This document shows, in pieces, positions 45,601-60,400 of a stretch of 64,000 bases of DNA; the stretch's first letter is position 1; every line of letters starts with the position of its first letter. The position numbers and the translations under genes were made by a program. The notes beneath the pieces are model-generated. The model was not told the DNA's origin and did no database searches. It saw only the letters and a program-made list of their open reading frames with translations. Source of the DNA: Sciurus carolinensis (lineage: Eukaryota > Chordata > Mammalia > Rodentia > Sciuridae); assembly GCF_902686445.1 (NCBI RefSeq), contig NC_062219.1, positions 113,523,160 to 113,587,159 on the forward strand. Reading direction: 5' to 3'.

Positions 45601-48600
45601 CACTAGTGTCGCTCCTATTGCACAGATGGGAAAACTGGGAGGCCCAGAGAGGCTGAGTGAAATGGCCAGTCAGCGACACAGCTGGGATTTATTACTAGGT
45701 CACGACTTCAGCCGTGCTGTTTCTGCTCGGCCCTCAAGGGTGCATCAAAGAAAGCCCTGCACACACCTTTGGTGGCTTGGGCTAGGGAGCTCTTGAACTA
45801 GAGGGGTCCAGGAGATGAGGTGTTTGCCCTAGGGGGCAGCAGGTGGCCTTGTGTGCTCTGCTTGTCCAGATTAGAAATTCAAACACTCCAGAGAAAAACT
45901 GCCTTGTTTCCTCCCCGTCTCAGAGATAAGCTTTGGTTGTCACCTTGGTCGAGCTCTCTGGGCCCCAGGAGGGACAATTTTCTGTGGCGAAGAAGCCTGG
46001 AGACTCACGTCAGTGTGTGGGGGTGGGGTGGTGGATAAGGAGAGATGGCTACTGATCGCTGAGGAGACTCCAGGAAACAGCCCTGAGTCCCCCCCACAAG
46101 GCCGCCTCAGTGGCCCCGTGAGCACCCAGAGCATGCCTGGGACCTTACTGTAGTAGAGGGGCTTAGCTGAGGCTAAAGGGGGCCACCGCAGCCTGGCTTC
46201 CTCCCTGGGACCTGCAGGGGGCGTTGAACTCAGCCCGGTGCCCCCTCTGGTCCCCAGCTCACCGTCTGCCCCCACCCTCCTCTAGATGGGATCTATTATG
46301 GAGACAATCGGTTCCACACAGTGAGCGAGTCGGGGACAGCCACATTGAAAGCTCGGCCAAGAGTCCGGCCCCTGCTGACCTTCCTCCCACTGGTGAGTAC
46401 AGCTCTGCTCTGGGGTCTGAGGGTCTGCTCTGGGCAGGACACATTGTGTGACACAGAGGAAGTGACCTCACCTATGCTGGCCCGAGGGGACATCAGCCTC
46501 ACCCTCAGTCATTCTCTTCCTTCCTGATGCCAATCTTGGTGGCTGCTGGGAGGAGGTATGGTTGGGGCTCTTGGGATTGGGGTGTCGGCTCCTGCAGGTC
46601 ATGGGGAACTTGTGCACAGAGGTGGCCTAGAGGTGGGTACCCCAAGTTAAGCAGGGCTCATTTCCCCCATCAGTGGTGGCTCTCTGCCTCGTGCCAGGCC
46701 TGCTCTAGGCACTGGGATCCAGAGATGTCTGCACTGGCATTGCTGCTCTCGAGCAGATTGTGCCCACTGCAGGGGATGAATGACACCAACTGTTAAAACC
46801 GAGCCAGGCACAGGGCAGCCCATCCAGCCATGGGGGTGGTCAGGGAGGGCTTCCTGGAAGAGGTGATACCCAAACTGTCTCATAGGACAAACAGCAGTGA
46901 GAAAGGCATTTAAGACAGATTTGTCTGTGGGTCTGAAACTACAGGAAACTAAAAAACTCTTTCAGAGCCTATGATTGGGTTTTCATTCTTTGGTGAGGGA
47001 AAAAGACCCAGAGCGAATACTTAATGACTGGTTCTATTTTCCATAAAGAAAGTTCTTGAGTTTTCTGAAACATTCTAGACAAGTGTACTGTTCAATAGAA
47101 ATACAATGCAAGAATCATATAGAATTTTAAATTTTCTAGTAACTCAATTGAAAGAGAAAGCAGTAGGTAAAGGGCCGGGTGTAGCTCAGTGACAGAGCAC
47201 TTACCTAGCACGTGCTAGGCCCTGGGTTCAAACAGCAGCACCACCCACATGAGAAAAGTCAAACTACTTTCAATAATATATTTTACTTAATCCAGTCTAT
47301 CTGAAAGAATGTCATTTCAATATTTAACCAATGTAAAAATGTTAATGAGATATTTTCCTTGCTTTTGTTCATATTAAGCGTTCAAAACCTAGAGTAAGAC
47401 ATGTAGCGCACCCCACTTCTGACGAGTGACACTTCAAGCCCTCTATGGCCACTTGTGGCCTGTGGCTGCTCTACTGGACAGCCCAGAACTGGAGTCTAAG
47501 CAGCCAGCCTACCAAGCGTGGGTTCACTCAGATCTCTCAGATCTGGGTCTTGGTTGGGACAACACTGTCACCTGGGTCATGGGGTCCTTATACCTCCTTG
47601 AGGGTTTGTACCACCTAGACTGACAAGGTGCCTACTATGGCCTGAGCTCCTGGGGGCCTGTTAGATGTAATAGGATGCCACCTCTTTTTTTTTTTTTAAT
47701 ATTTTTTTAGTTGTCAATGGACCTTTATTTTACTTATTTATTTATATGTGGTGCTGAGAATCGAACCCAGTGCTTCGCACATGCTAGGCAAGTGCTCTAC
47801 CCCTGAGCCACAACCCCAGCCCAACGATGCCACCTCTTGGTCCTAGGTATCCACATGCCCTGCCCGGCCCTGCCTGGCACAACCACCTCCCATCACCAAT
47901 TTTTTTTCTGGTTTGCCCATCTTTACCAGACAGACCCCAAGATCCTAGTGAGACAGACCAAATCTAACACTCACCTCCCTGCATCCCCAAGGCCTCCGTG
48001 TGGAGGACGCAGCACAGACTTCTGCATATACAGCTTCAAATCATACATTTCCTGCTTATAAAGCCATTCCTGGCTATTATAGATGAATATAGAAAGTACA
48101 CCAATGTAAAGAACTTATAAAGTGAGGGCTGGGCACGGTGGCACACACCTGTAATCCCAGTGCCTCTGGAGGCTGAGGCAGGATCACAAGTTCAAAGCCA
48201 GCCTCAGCAACTTAGTGAAACCCTGTCTCTAAATTTAAAAAGGGGGGTGAGGGCTGGGGATGTTGCTTAGTGGTTAAGTGTTGAATCCCTGGGACCAAGA
48301 AAACAAAAAAAAAGGTATAAAGTAAGCCCCCACCTTTGTCTCCAAGCATGAAACTGCAGTAGGGGGTCACTACCCATAAACACAGATGGAACAATGTGAT
48401 GGATCCTGTTTCTGGAGGTGAATTCCATTCTCCCCTGTCCTACCCTCAACACACACACTCAGGATCATAGTGGTGTGGTCCTAGAGCTGACACGCCTGTA
48501 CCTGTGCCGACTGTTAAAATAGTAAAGTACTCTGCAGGGGAAATGGCCATTGCCCCTTGGCTGGCTCCTCCTGTCCCGACCTTGCTCCATCTGGATCACT

Positions 48601-51600
48601 CTAAGAACCTGCAACTAAAGGGTTAATGAGGTCCCCTCTGAGTTTGTTGTGATTGGCTAGTCTCTAGCATTTTCCCGCCCACAACTTTGGTCCCTCCAGC
48701 CTTTCTGTCCTGGCCTGGTTTGGATCTGGTCGGGTGGCTCTAGGCAGGCCCTGCAGAGGACTTGGAGTGCCACTGGCTGGGCATGGTCATCTGAAGCCTG
48801 GCGTTCGGTGCCTTCCCGGGAAATGCTTCCTGGGAGCAGCCCAGGAGAGGGGGCTTCTCCCCAACAAATGCACCCGTCCGTGGTGAGGGCAAGAGAAGGA
48901 AGACATGGTGAAGCCACAGCGGAAGCCCCACTGGGGCCACATGAGCCTCCCTTTACAGAGCAGGAACTGAACCCAGGAAAGGGACGCGTGCTGCATTCCT
49001 CCAGTGCTGGCTGAACAAGGGATGGCAGGTGGAGCTGTTTGCCCGGGTCCCATCCAGTGGCTCAGCCATGTGATCGTGGCTAGCTCCTGCTGAGCACTGA
49101 ATGTGCCAGGCACCGTTCCAAGTATCATGCATGTGACGCGAGCCACCTATGAGGAAGCTGCCGTTATGAACCCCCATTTTACCAGTGGAGAAATTGAAGA
49201 ATGGAGAGAAGTGGCTTGCTTCTGGTCAGGCCACTCTCAAGTGCAGAGCCAGGGCTGGAACCCCTGCAGCCAGCCTCCAGGGCCCAAGGGCTGTTCAGGC
49301 CACCCTCCTCGCTCCTCCGCCCGCTGCCTAGAAGCTTTGTCCTTCCTCGCAGACCAGCCGAGAACCATTCCCACCTCCCCTGTCTGCCTCTCTGAGTCCC
49401 CACCCAACAGCCAGGGCTGCCAGCCCTGGGTCCCTTGCCTCTTTTGGATCATAGGCCCTTTGAGGCCAGGCTGCATACACATGGTTTTGCTTATGATTTC
49501 AGCAGAGGACTCAAGCCCACCCACAATGTGCCTTTAGATTAGGGACCCTTGGTCCATGGCCTTTATGGCAGGGACAGTTCACCATCATTCACCATCTAAC
49601 ACTGGGTGGGGGATCAGCAGCGTGATCCTCTCCTGTCTGGCCCTCGGGTTCCTACACAGGCCCAGTCCCAGGCTTTCTTCCAGCAGGGGCAGGAGACCAG
49701 GAGAATGGGGAGACATGGGAGCTCAGCACTGCATGTGGCTGGGCTCTCCCACACACACGTGCACACACGCACACCCTGTCCCCCAGCCCCGAGTCAGGCT
49801 GGGTGGGGAGCTGGGCCAGTGCCTGAGCCCTGCCTGACACTGGCCTAGCTGGCTGGGCTCCATGCCTCTCTCCTCCCCTCCCACGCTCACAGGGCGCCTC
49901 CCAGTGAGGCTACCCTGGGGCAGGAGAGGTGGGAGACAGCACCCAAAAGGCCAGGCGACAGCCCAGCAAGGGCCTTGGAGCTCTGCCTGGGCCTAGGCCT
50001 TTTTGTGAACCTTCCCTCCCCAACAGTACCCTCCACGAACCTGCCAGGGCAGGGGGGACAAGATGAGGCCCTGGAGCGATGACAAGTACCTCTGCCCTCT
50101 GCCCTGGAGCTCCCTCACTCTGTTTGAGCTGGAGGTGGCCAGGACCCAAATGCTGCACCTAGTGGAGCCAATTATGAGAAGGACCTCGGATCCCTCAGTG
50201 ACTGGAACAGGACCTGGGTGACCCTTGGGTAGCTAAGGGCCAGGTCCTTCTTCTTTCCGTGCCTGTGACTCCGCATCCGTCAGTTGGGGTTACACCGAAT
50301 GGTCCCCAAGGGCCTCCCCCTCTGTGACTTTCTGTGTTGAAATGGCTCTCTGGTGGAAGAGGAGGAGGCATGGTTAGCTTCCTGGAGACCCATCTGCCCC
50401 CACATGGATGACTTCTTGAGCTCGGCTGCTTCCTTGAAGAGGTGACTTTCTAGCCACCAGGGCCACCCCACCTTCCTGCTTGGGGAGATTTGAGAAGCTG
50501 AATTAGAACCACTACACTTCAAGCCGACTGCAATGGCACATGCCTGTAACCCTAGCAACTCCGGAGGCTGAGGCAGGAGGATTGCCAGCCTCAGCAACTT
50601 AGTGAGACCCCATTTCAAAATATAAAATAAAAAAGACTGGGGATGTAGCTTAATAGTAAAGTGCCCTGGTTTCAATCCCTGATATCAAAACAAAACAAAA
50701 CGCCAGCAGACTTCAGCGCTGGGGAGGATCCCAGAAATTAGCAAGGTGAGAACACTGAGGCCTGCCCAGGCCCCACAGCTCAAGAAAGGCAGAGACAGGA
50801 GCCCGGCCTTCCCCCGGGGCCAGCCCTGTCCACCACAGGCCTGGCTGAGGAAGGAACAATCCTTTTTCTCCGTTTCTAAGGGGAAACCAGAGCCAGGGCC
50901 CCGCCTGCCAGCTGAGCCGTGAACGGCAGCTGATGGGAAGGCTGTGCTTGCCTCCCCTGTTGGAGTCCCCCATCTCCGGCATGATGCACGGAGGAATTAA
51001 AATCGAAATGCCCATGTGGCAAATTAGGGAAAACTGGCTAGACAGGTCCCCAGGGTGCCTGGGGTGGTGAGAACTCCCTGGATCACCCCACCCTCTGAGT
51101 CAGACGGGCCCAGCTCTGCCAGAGGAGGTATCCCTGGGCTGGGGCAGAGCCCCGCCTGTTCTGGACCCCTCCCTCTATTCCTCTGTGGCCTGGGAGCTCA
51201 AGGAAACAGCTGTTCATCCCTCCGCCAGCTGCAGAGCTCAGCTCTAAACTCAAGGCCCAGGCTCTTTTTGGTGTGGGATCTGAGCTCCCTAAGCCGAGCC
51301 CGGCAAGGCAGCCCCCTGCTGGCTCCTGACTAGCGTCATGTGGGTGACATTGGGCGGAAGGGTTGGGAGGTGAGGGCTGTAGGAAGCCTGCGCCCCTTTT
51401 TCTACCAGCACTCATGGTGAGGGCCTCAGCCAGAACCTCCAGAGGCGGTCCAGGGGAAGACGGCTTTGTGGCAGGGATTCTACTCTGGCCCTAGGAGGGG
51501 CCTGAGTCCTGACAAGCATGGGAGAAGAGGTGGGGAAGCTCTTTTATAAAAATGCTTAGTGGTGCTCAAATTCAGAGCAGCTGCTCTGTGGGGAACGACA

Positions 51601-54600
51601 GCTGTGTTGTAAAATCTGAGGTTGGCCTTCTAGATCCTCCAGCCTGCCCCCTGGCCAGCATGCCCATCGCCCCCCAAAGCCGCAGCAACGAGCTGGGCTT
51701 CACCAGCTGAGTACCTCGGGTGCCTGGAGGGGTCTCCTCTTGCTCTCACTCTGGGTGCCTCTGAGGGGCCCCATTCCCCGAGCCTACTGCAGGGCCACCA
51801 ACCATGCCTGGCTCTCACTCTGGCCCAGGGTCCTCTCCATCACCCCCCAACGGAGCTGCACACGCCATCCTAAGGGGCCAGGCTGAAGAAGGTGTCTGGT
51901 GAGGCAGTCTGCATTCCTTGATGTGTGGTTAGGACTCAGGGCTGGCAAGTACCCAAGGTCAGCCATGCGTTGCATGCTGGCCAGGCCCCTGGAGACCCAC
52001 CCTTGGGGCTTGGCTGGGCTCTGAGGAATCTCAGGCATGAGGATGTGTGTGTCCCAGGGCACGAGGAGGCCACCAGAAGGGTGAGCAGCAGGCCTCATCC
52101 CTCAACTGCAGAGGGAAGACTGGACTCCTCCTCCACTAGTGTTTCCTCTTCCTCCTCCTTCCCTCCCTTCCTCCCTGTTTCTCTTCAATCCTAAAATGTT
52201 AGTAATCAAGAGGGCAGTAGAGGATTCCTAATGACTTGTTGCTGAGCATGGGGAAATACCCTTCTCCATCCAACCAGACACACATGCCCCAGGGGTTGTG
52301 CCCGGAGCAGAGAACCGGAGAGCTCAGGTCACTGCTAACCCCTGAGCTCCCATCAGAGCCCTGGGATGAGAGCCCAGGGGACGTAACCTTCCTCTAGCAC
52401 CACTCTGCCGGACCTCTGGATCTGCTGTCACAGCAAATCCAAGGCAGATGGTCACATCCCCATTTTACAGATGAGAAAACTGAGCCTCAGAAGGCAAGAG
52501 AGGGGCACACTTAGTAAGCACTGACTATGTCAGACACTGTCTTAGATTGTTTTGAGACAATGGAGTTAAGATTGCAAATCTGGTCTGCCTGATTTCAAAA
52601 TTGATGTTCTCTCCAGTTGGTCACAATAATTTTTAAAGAATTATAATTGTACTGGGTGTTTTTGTGTGTGGGAGGGTATTTTTTGTTGTTGTTATTGTTG
52701 TTGTTTTTTTAGACATTCTCAATAAGTTGTCCAGGTTGGTCTCAAACTTGTAATTCTCCTGCCTCAGCCTCCTGAGAGCTGGGATAACTAGCTGGGCCCA
52801 GTTTAGGGTGGTTAAAAAAACAAACAAACAAAAATTTAAAAAAGAATGAAATCATCGTTATAAACTGAGAAAGAGCTGGGTGCAGTGGTGCACGCCTGAA
52901 ATTCCAATGACTCGGGAGGCCGAGGCAGGAGGATCACAAGTTTGAGGTCAGCCTAAGCAATTTAGCCAGACCCTGTCTCAAAATTTTAAAAAAAGGGCTG
53001 GTGATTTGGCTCAGTGATAAATCACCCTTGGATTCAATCCCCAATACTGCAAAAAATAAAAAATAAAATAAAATAAATAAAAACAAGAAATAGAGATGAT
53101 ACAAGGAAGAGAAAAATGCAAATATTCTTGGAATGGTGCTTTTCCCTGTGGGCGCCTCCTCCGACTATTTCCTTCCATGAGCATTTTATTTTATTTTATT
53201 TTATTTATTTATTTATTTATTTATTTTTGCAGTACTGGGGATCGAACTCAGGGCCTTTCGAGGCAAGCACTCTACCAGCTGAGCTATCTCCCCAGCCCCC
53301 AGGAGCATTTTAATATCCTGAGCTGCGTCTTCCACTGTGCTGGGTCACTGGCTTGTGCACCCCTGTGAACTCAGTGAGGTGGCCAATGGTCTTAGCTGCT
53401 GGGTGTTGTCTGGGTGTGGGGACAAGGAAGTGCTGAGGCCCAGTTTCATGACGTCCCCAACCAGCAGGGCCAGGGCTGGACTCTGCTCCAGGCATTGAGC
53501 AAGGTTGCTGCAGCAGCAGGGAGTGGCCATGGCGTGGCCAGATGCCCAGGCTGGCCCAGGAAGGGAGGCTCCCGCAGGCTGGTCCGCCGGGTGCACTCGG
53601 AAGCTCATTTGCGTGTTCTTTGCTCCAGTGCCCACATGTTGGTTGACGCTGTCTTGATGTGGGCTGCCACAAAGGGCCACGCGTTCAAGGTGCATGCCAA
53701 CCCCAGCAGACAGCACTATAAGCATCCGGGTCTCTCATTTTCCCAGGGCAAGAGTACTGAGGGTGGGACAGTGACAAGGGTGGGGCGTGACCAGCTCCTC
53801 CGCTGACTGCAGCAGAGTCCCATGCGTGAGGCCTGCAGAGACCCCCAGCCCAGCCCTCCACCAGGCCCGCAGCTGCTGGGAAAGCACCTTCAAGGGCTCC
53901 CTCCCAGCTCTCCCCTATCTTGCTTCCCCTTTGGCCTCTCTGGAGTTAGATGACTACCCAGAGGCAATGGCAGACACCTGTCCCAACACCCTGTCATCGA
54001 GGGGTAGCCCCAAGCATTCAGGTCACCGCCCACACAGTACGGGTGAGCACGTCACGAACAGGACATTTTATGAGCCTGGACTCACAGAACACCACAGTTG
54101 AAGTAACCCTTGCAGTGTGTTTACAGAAGAAGCAGAAAACTGAGGCCCAAAGGGAGATGTGACTTGGCTTTCAGTTCATTGGTGGACAAGCTGGCACCAG
54201 AAGACGTTTTCTGTCTCTGGCCTGTATTCTTTCTACCACTCATTCGCTCGCCCAGGAATTTATTCATTCCACAAACATTTGTTGAATTGTCCAGTCCGTG
54301 CCAAGCACATTCAAAGACTCAGCTGTCACCTGACCCTCAAGTAGGTTGTGCCGGACAGCAGACCACAGTCATGTACAGTATTTGCTCATTATACTACTGT
54401 AGTGACAAAGAGAGTCCTGTCACTTGCTGTGTGACCTTGGTCAATGTACTTAGCCTCTCTGTGCTTTCAGTTTTCTCATCTATAAAATAAAAACAGTAAC
54501 CCTTCGTAGGGTTATTATGAAGACTAACTGGGTTACTACATGTGAGGTACTTGGAACTGTGCCTTGTATTTAGTAGGAATCTCACATCAGTTGAAATAGT

Positions 54601-55576
54601 AATGCATATAGAGCCTTATGAACTCAAAGAGAAGAGAAATTAATTTGGGCTAGTGTTGCCAAGGACATCGTAGAAGAGGGACATTTAATCTGGTGTTTGA
54701 AAGATAACTAAGCTAGGCACAGTGGGGCACACCTGTAATCCCATCGACTCCAGAGGCTGAGGCAGAAGGATCACAAATTCAAGACCGGCCTCAGCAACTT
54801 AGCAAGGCCCTAGGCAACTCAGTGAGACCCAGTCTAAAAAAAAAAATAAAAAGGGCTGGGGGTGTGGCTCAGTGGTAAAGCGCCTCTGGGTTCAATCCTC
54901 AGTACTAAGGGAGGAAGGATGGATAGCTAGGAGTTTGCCAGGTAAAGAAGAGCAGTCTAGACAGTAAGAGCAAGAGATGTGGGAATAAACCCCAGGGACC
55001 GTAGAGTTGTCAGAGGGCGGGAGGCAGGTGTAGCTGGGTCGTCTGGGGGTTTTAAGCTCCTCACCCACCCCGGAACCTCTAAAATCTCACTACCCAATCC
55101 CCTGAGGGGGTGCTCTCTGTGCCCCACAGAGGATCACTGCTGCAAGAAACCTGCAGTTCGTGTGTCTGACTGTGTAAGAGATAGTGAGAACCAAGAATGG
55201 GCTGGGGTCGAGAGGTGGCCAGAGGGAGGACCGGCAGAACTGGGGACAAGCTGAGTTTGCAGGTGATGATCAGGTACCTGGATAGACAGTAACCTAGGAC
55301 TAGCTGTGGGACCTTGGGCATGTCAACCTCTCTGCCTCAGTTTCCTCTTCTGTGAAATGGAGGTAGTAAAAAGAGCTCCTCTCTCATTGGGTTGTGAAAA
55401 GGAAACGAGTAAAGAGAGAGAAGGGGAAAGAGGACTTGGAACAGGGTAAGGGGTAGACAAGTAGCAGCTACTATCATTGCTTCAGATTGGGGGCGGGGCC
55501 GGAGACAGGAGGGGGACAAGGCAAGTTGCTGATGTCTAGTGAATGCATAGATTCTAAGTCTCCCCAGCGCTTACCC

Positions 55577-55639
<63 letters not shown>

Positions 55640-57438
55640 CAGTAGGAATAGAAATGATAACTAGCTATCTGTGTATCTATGGGTATATATAGTTTCTTCC
55701 TGAACCATGGAAGAGTACGTTGAGACCTGTGTCCCTTTTTTCTTGAGTACTTGGGTGTGCATTACCTAGGAACAGAGACGTTCTCTGCAACCTTTGGGAA
55801 CTTGGTGTTGATACAATACACTTTATGTCTTCAATTATTCCCAATTGTCCCTCTAATGCCCTTCATGGCACAGTCCTCCCTCAATTCACCAGAGTCCAAT
55901 CCAGACTCATACCTAGCATGCAAATGTAGCCTGCAAGCCCTCTTCTTTCTTTTTTTTTCCCTGTGATACCGGGCAGTGAACCCTTGGGTACTCTACCACT
56001 GAGCTACATCCCCAGCCCCTTTCATTTTGAGACAGGGTTTCGCTAAGTTGCCCAGATTGGCCTCAACCTTGAACCCTCCTGCCTCTGCCTCCAGTCACTG
56101 GGATCACAGGCATGTACCACCATGCCTGGCCCAAGTTCTGTTCTTAATGAGGCTTCTCCTCATTTTCAGCTCAAGGCCGGGGGTAGGAAATTCAGCACCC
56201 ACGGGGATCAATGCTGTACATTACATGCTGAAATATGTCACACTTCAGACCAGTACACTCAATGCCAGCTGCCTGGGTCCCCATGACAGTGAGGGAGAGA
56301 TTTACCTTCCTGATTCGTTTTTCTGGGACCAAGATTCAGAAGCATTTGCTTTGGCCCTCCCGGAACACAGGCCAATGGGAGCAGCTGCTCAGTGAACCAC
56401 AGGACCCATGTGGTGTGAGAGGAAAGAACAGGGCAGGGCAGGGGCTTGGGGTGTGCTGGCACCTTGAAGGTATGAAGCTGACTTTGGGACTTTCCCAGGA
56501 GTCAGATGGCTAAGACTGTGGTGAGGCAGTAGGTGTGGCCTGGGGCCCCTTGTGTCTGAGGTGGGACCAGATCTGGATGGGCCAGAACTCTGCCTGACTT
56601 GCTCTGACAAGCCTCTCAGGAGAGGCTGCCCCCAAATTATCAAAGGATTATCAGTAATTCCAAGACGGCACTCGGTAACACAGGGTCTCATGGGTGATTC
56701 CATAATACCCACCTTGAATGCCCCTTGGATATTAAACTCAGAGGGTTAACACCATCAGGACGTCAGGGAGTATCAAGTGGGCTTATTATGTGCCCAGCTT
56801 TGGGGGATGTCATAAGACCGGATCTCATTGAGGAACTGGAGCACCATCTAGAGAGCAAAGAGGAGGTGCTTTCGTTGTGCAGCAGAGGTGGAACAACACA
56901 TGGAGCCGTGGGCTCCGAGAGGGCAAACGTGAGCTCCCCTTTGGGGCTTGGTCAGTGTGGACGGGTGTAGACAGCAGACGGCTCCTTTGTAATCACGGCA
57001 GCAGCTAACCTCAGTGAGCTTTTGTGATCTGCCAGGAGCTAAGTGCTTTTCACAAATTGCATCATTACTCGTCACAACTACAGTGGGCACATTCCATCCT
57101 TTCCACCATTTCACAGATGGGGAAACTCAGACACAAAAAGCTTAAGTAACTGCAGTCCTATAGCCAGCAGCTGGGGAAGCTGAGATTCAAATCCAGACCA
57201 GCTGGCTCCAAGGCCAGCACTCTTCCCTGTACCATCACCGTGGAGAGACTCAGTTAGTCCTTGAAGGACAGAGATTTTACAGAGGCAGTGCTCCATGGAC
57301 CTGGGTTTGATTATACTGGTTGCGTGACTTTAAGCAGCTTCCCAAATGTTTTTAAGGCTCCGTTTCCTCATTAGGTAATAAAGATAGCATCTTTTTCAAA
57401 GGTTAGAGAGAATGTGTTTAGAACATAGTGCAAGTACG

Positions 57439-57480
<42 letters not shown>

Positions 57481-60400
57481 AATGGATGTGAGGGCTAGGA
57501 AAGATGGCACATACATGTAATTCCATAGGCCCAGGAGGTTGAAGTAGGAGGGTGACAAGTTTGAGGTCAGCCTCAGCAACTTAGCAAAACCCTGCCTCAA
57601 AATAAAAAATAAAAAGGGCTGGGGATGTGTCTTAGTGGTTAAGTGTCCCTGGGTTCAATCCCCAGTACCAAAATAAGAAAAGAAAGAAGAAGGAAGGAAG
57701 GAAGGAAAGAAGGTAGGAAGGAAGGAAAAGAAAAGAAATGGAAGTGGGGAGGCAGCCTGAGTAAGTACCCAGGATGAACGTGGACCTGGGTGTGCGGTTC
57801 TGGAGGGCGGCAGGGAGAAAGTCTGTCAGGCTACAAGGTGAGACGGGTGTAATGGGTGAAAAAGAAAAGCTGGCTGGGAAGCAGGAGGCTAGGTCGTTGA
57901 GAACCTTGAAAGCTACCATAAGATGCCCTCCAGCTCTTCAAAATGACAGGTGTGTGGACTTTGTTGACATATGGAAATGTGTGTTTGGAAAAAAAAACAA
58001 TGCAAAATAGTCTGTACCTACTGACAGCTGTGGAGCCGTGGAAGCCTGCCACGGTCTGCTAGGCTGAGGGCAGAAGGGTGCCCGCAGTGCGGCAAGTGTC
58101 CCAGTGTGCTGCTTTCTTGTTTACTTTTCTGTAAATACCTAATGAAAACTAACAATAAACAAGAGGTCAGGCTGCGGTCGTTAGCTTTTAACCTGTGGAT
58201 ATCCACAGGGAATCACCGAAGGTTCTATTTTGCCTTGTCATTGAGATATAATTCATATACACCTGAGCCTCACTATTCACAGATTTTTTTTTATTTGCAA
58301 ATTTGCCAGGTGGCTCAAATTTAATTGTAACCCCAGAATCGACACAAACATAGTTTCTGTGGGCCTTCTCAGACATGCACAGAGCAGTGAAAATTTTGAG
58401 TGGCCCAATGTACACATTCCCAGCTGAGCTCAAACAAAAGGACACTTGCCTTCTTGTTTCAGTTGTCATTATGTAAACAGGTGTCCTTTTCTATTTAGTG
58501 CCTATGTTTTTTCATATTTCTATGCTTTTTTGTGTGTGTGACTTAATAGTTTAAAATGGCTCCCAAGTAGTGCAGAAGCACTATTTTCCAAGTGCAAGAA
58601 GGCTGTGTGTGCCTTACAGAGGCACAAATCAACATTATAGGGGGATATATATATATATATTGGGGGGTACCAGGGATTGAACCCAGAGGCACTTAACCAC
58701 TGAACCACACCCCCAGCCCTGTTTTTGTATTTTTTTTAGAGATGGTCTCACTGAGGTGCTGAGGGCCTTGCTAAGTTGCTGAGGCTGGCTTAGAACTCAC
58801 AATCCTCCTGCCTCAGCCTCCAAAGCTGCTGGGATTACTGGCATGAACCACTGCACTGGGCTCAACAGTATATATTAAATCAACAATATATATTAAATGT
58901 TTTTAATCAGAAGTTCAGCTGACAAAAAGTTGATCAGTTGACAAAAAGTTGTAACTAGAGGTTCACAGAAACCTAACCTCAGGAACAGCGAATCCATATT
59001 CAGTACTGTGTTGGCTGCAACTGTATGGAGTGTAACTATCACCACTAACAAGAATCGCAGAGCACAGTGGTGCGGGCCTGTAATCCCAGCAACTTGGGAG
59101 GCTGAGGCAGGAGGATCTCAAAATAAAAAATAAAAGGACTGAGGGTGTGGTTCTGTAGTAAAGTATCCCTGGGTTCAACCCCCAGTACCCACCCCCCCAC
59201 ACAAAAAAAAGAGAGAAAGAAAAGAATTGACTACCACTAGATTTACCTTTTAAAATTTTAATGTATTTCCAAGGTTGTACAACCACAACCACATTGTCAC
59301 TGCAGATTTTCGAGTAGTAAAATGGACTTGCAGAGTGACTTGAGAATTACCTGTCCGTCTTTCCCTGTCTCCTGACTTCCCTGGTTCCTTTCAGAACGCC
59401 CAGGAGAGCCATGGGCTGGCTGTGCCCACCCCTTCTGTCCCAGAAGACTTTGCAGACAAAGAAGTGACTGGTAAGAAGACTCTGGGTTCGGGTTTTTACA
59501 TCTTTCTTCCTTCTTGGACCCTGAGTCCCAAAGCCAAGCATCTGATCCATTTCCCCAGCTGGTGACAAAGCTAGAGTCCTCAGGTCTTTTGGCCACTGGT
59601 TGTGGTGGTCATGGGACTGGGAACTGAGGGGAGCCAGGGTTAGCCAAGGCCACCCTAAGAAGGAGGGGGAAAGGGACAGTGATGGAACTGAGCTGAAGAA
59701 GGAATCAGGTGGTGGGAAACGATAGGGTCAGGCGAACCTGGCTTTGAATCCCAGCCCCCCGCCCCCCCCACATTACCTTTACCCCTTGGGCAAGACCGCC
59801 CCTTGGACCTCTGTAGCTCCCAAAGAACAAGGGCAGCTGTGCCAGTTCTGGAGGAGTAAGTGAAGTGTTGGATGGGATGTAAGTCACACCTCTGCTCAAA
59901 ACCCGCCAGTGATTTCCCGTGTCACTCAGAGGACTGCTGGGGTCTGACTCATCACCTGTTCTCTTTCCCCTCCCACACTGCCCCTGCCCCCTTAAAAACC
60001 CCAGGCATATTACCTCCTGGGGGGCTTTGCACTGCAGTGTCCTTAGCATGGAGAGCTCCGCCGGACTCCCCAGGGCTCTCCCTGGCTCCCTCCCTGAGCT
60101 CCAAGGTCCTCTGCTCTTGGAGGCCTTGCCCGACCATTTTAAATCACACCCCTAGCCTCTCCCTGTTTCTTTGCCATAGCATTCAACATCTAATGTGGTC
60201 GTAATTTACGAATGTATTATGTTTGGTGCCTGTTCCATTGTCCCCTTAAAGTAGGAGGATGGTGGGTATTTTGTGTTTTTATTTTGTTTTGTTTACTGCT
60301 CTATCTCACTCTTAACTCAGTCAGACACCTGGGTGCTTCATGAATTTAAGTTTCTCCCTCCTTGCTCTTTTTATTGTTTGAAGTCAGAAAACTGGAAGGA

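Larger units (their letters stand above)
35121..46285 (+). other. C6orf132: Intron 1 of C6orf132
   Basis: An 11.2-kb intron with no coding exon seen. It holds the inverted duplication (36358-37544), several SINEs, two CA/TG microsatellites, an MLT1-like LTR piece and MER5-like DNA. Two spots rich in homeodomain-type motifs lie at 38732-38801 and 40279-40305. Confidence 0.8.
46393..59394 (+). other. C6orf132: Intron 2 of C6orf132
   Basis: A 13-kb intron without recognisable coding exons. It contains ten or more SINEs, MIR-like and hAT-like fossils, a Tigger fossil and several microsatellites. Confidence 0.8.

Noticed and set aside
57439..57480. Poly-Asn coding stretch on the minus strand
   Set aside because: It is a (TTA)n microsatellite next to a SINE; there is no gene context.
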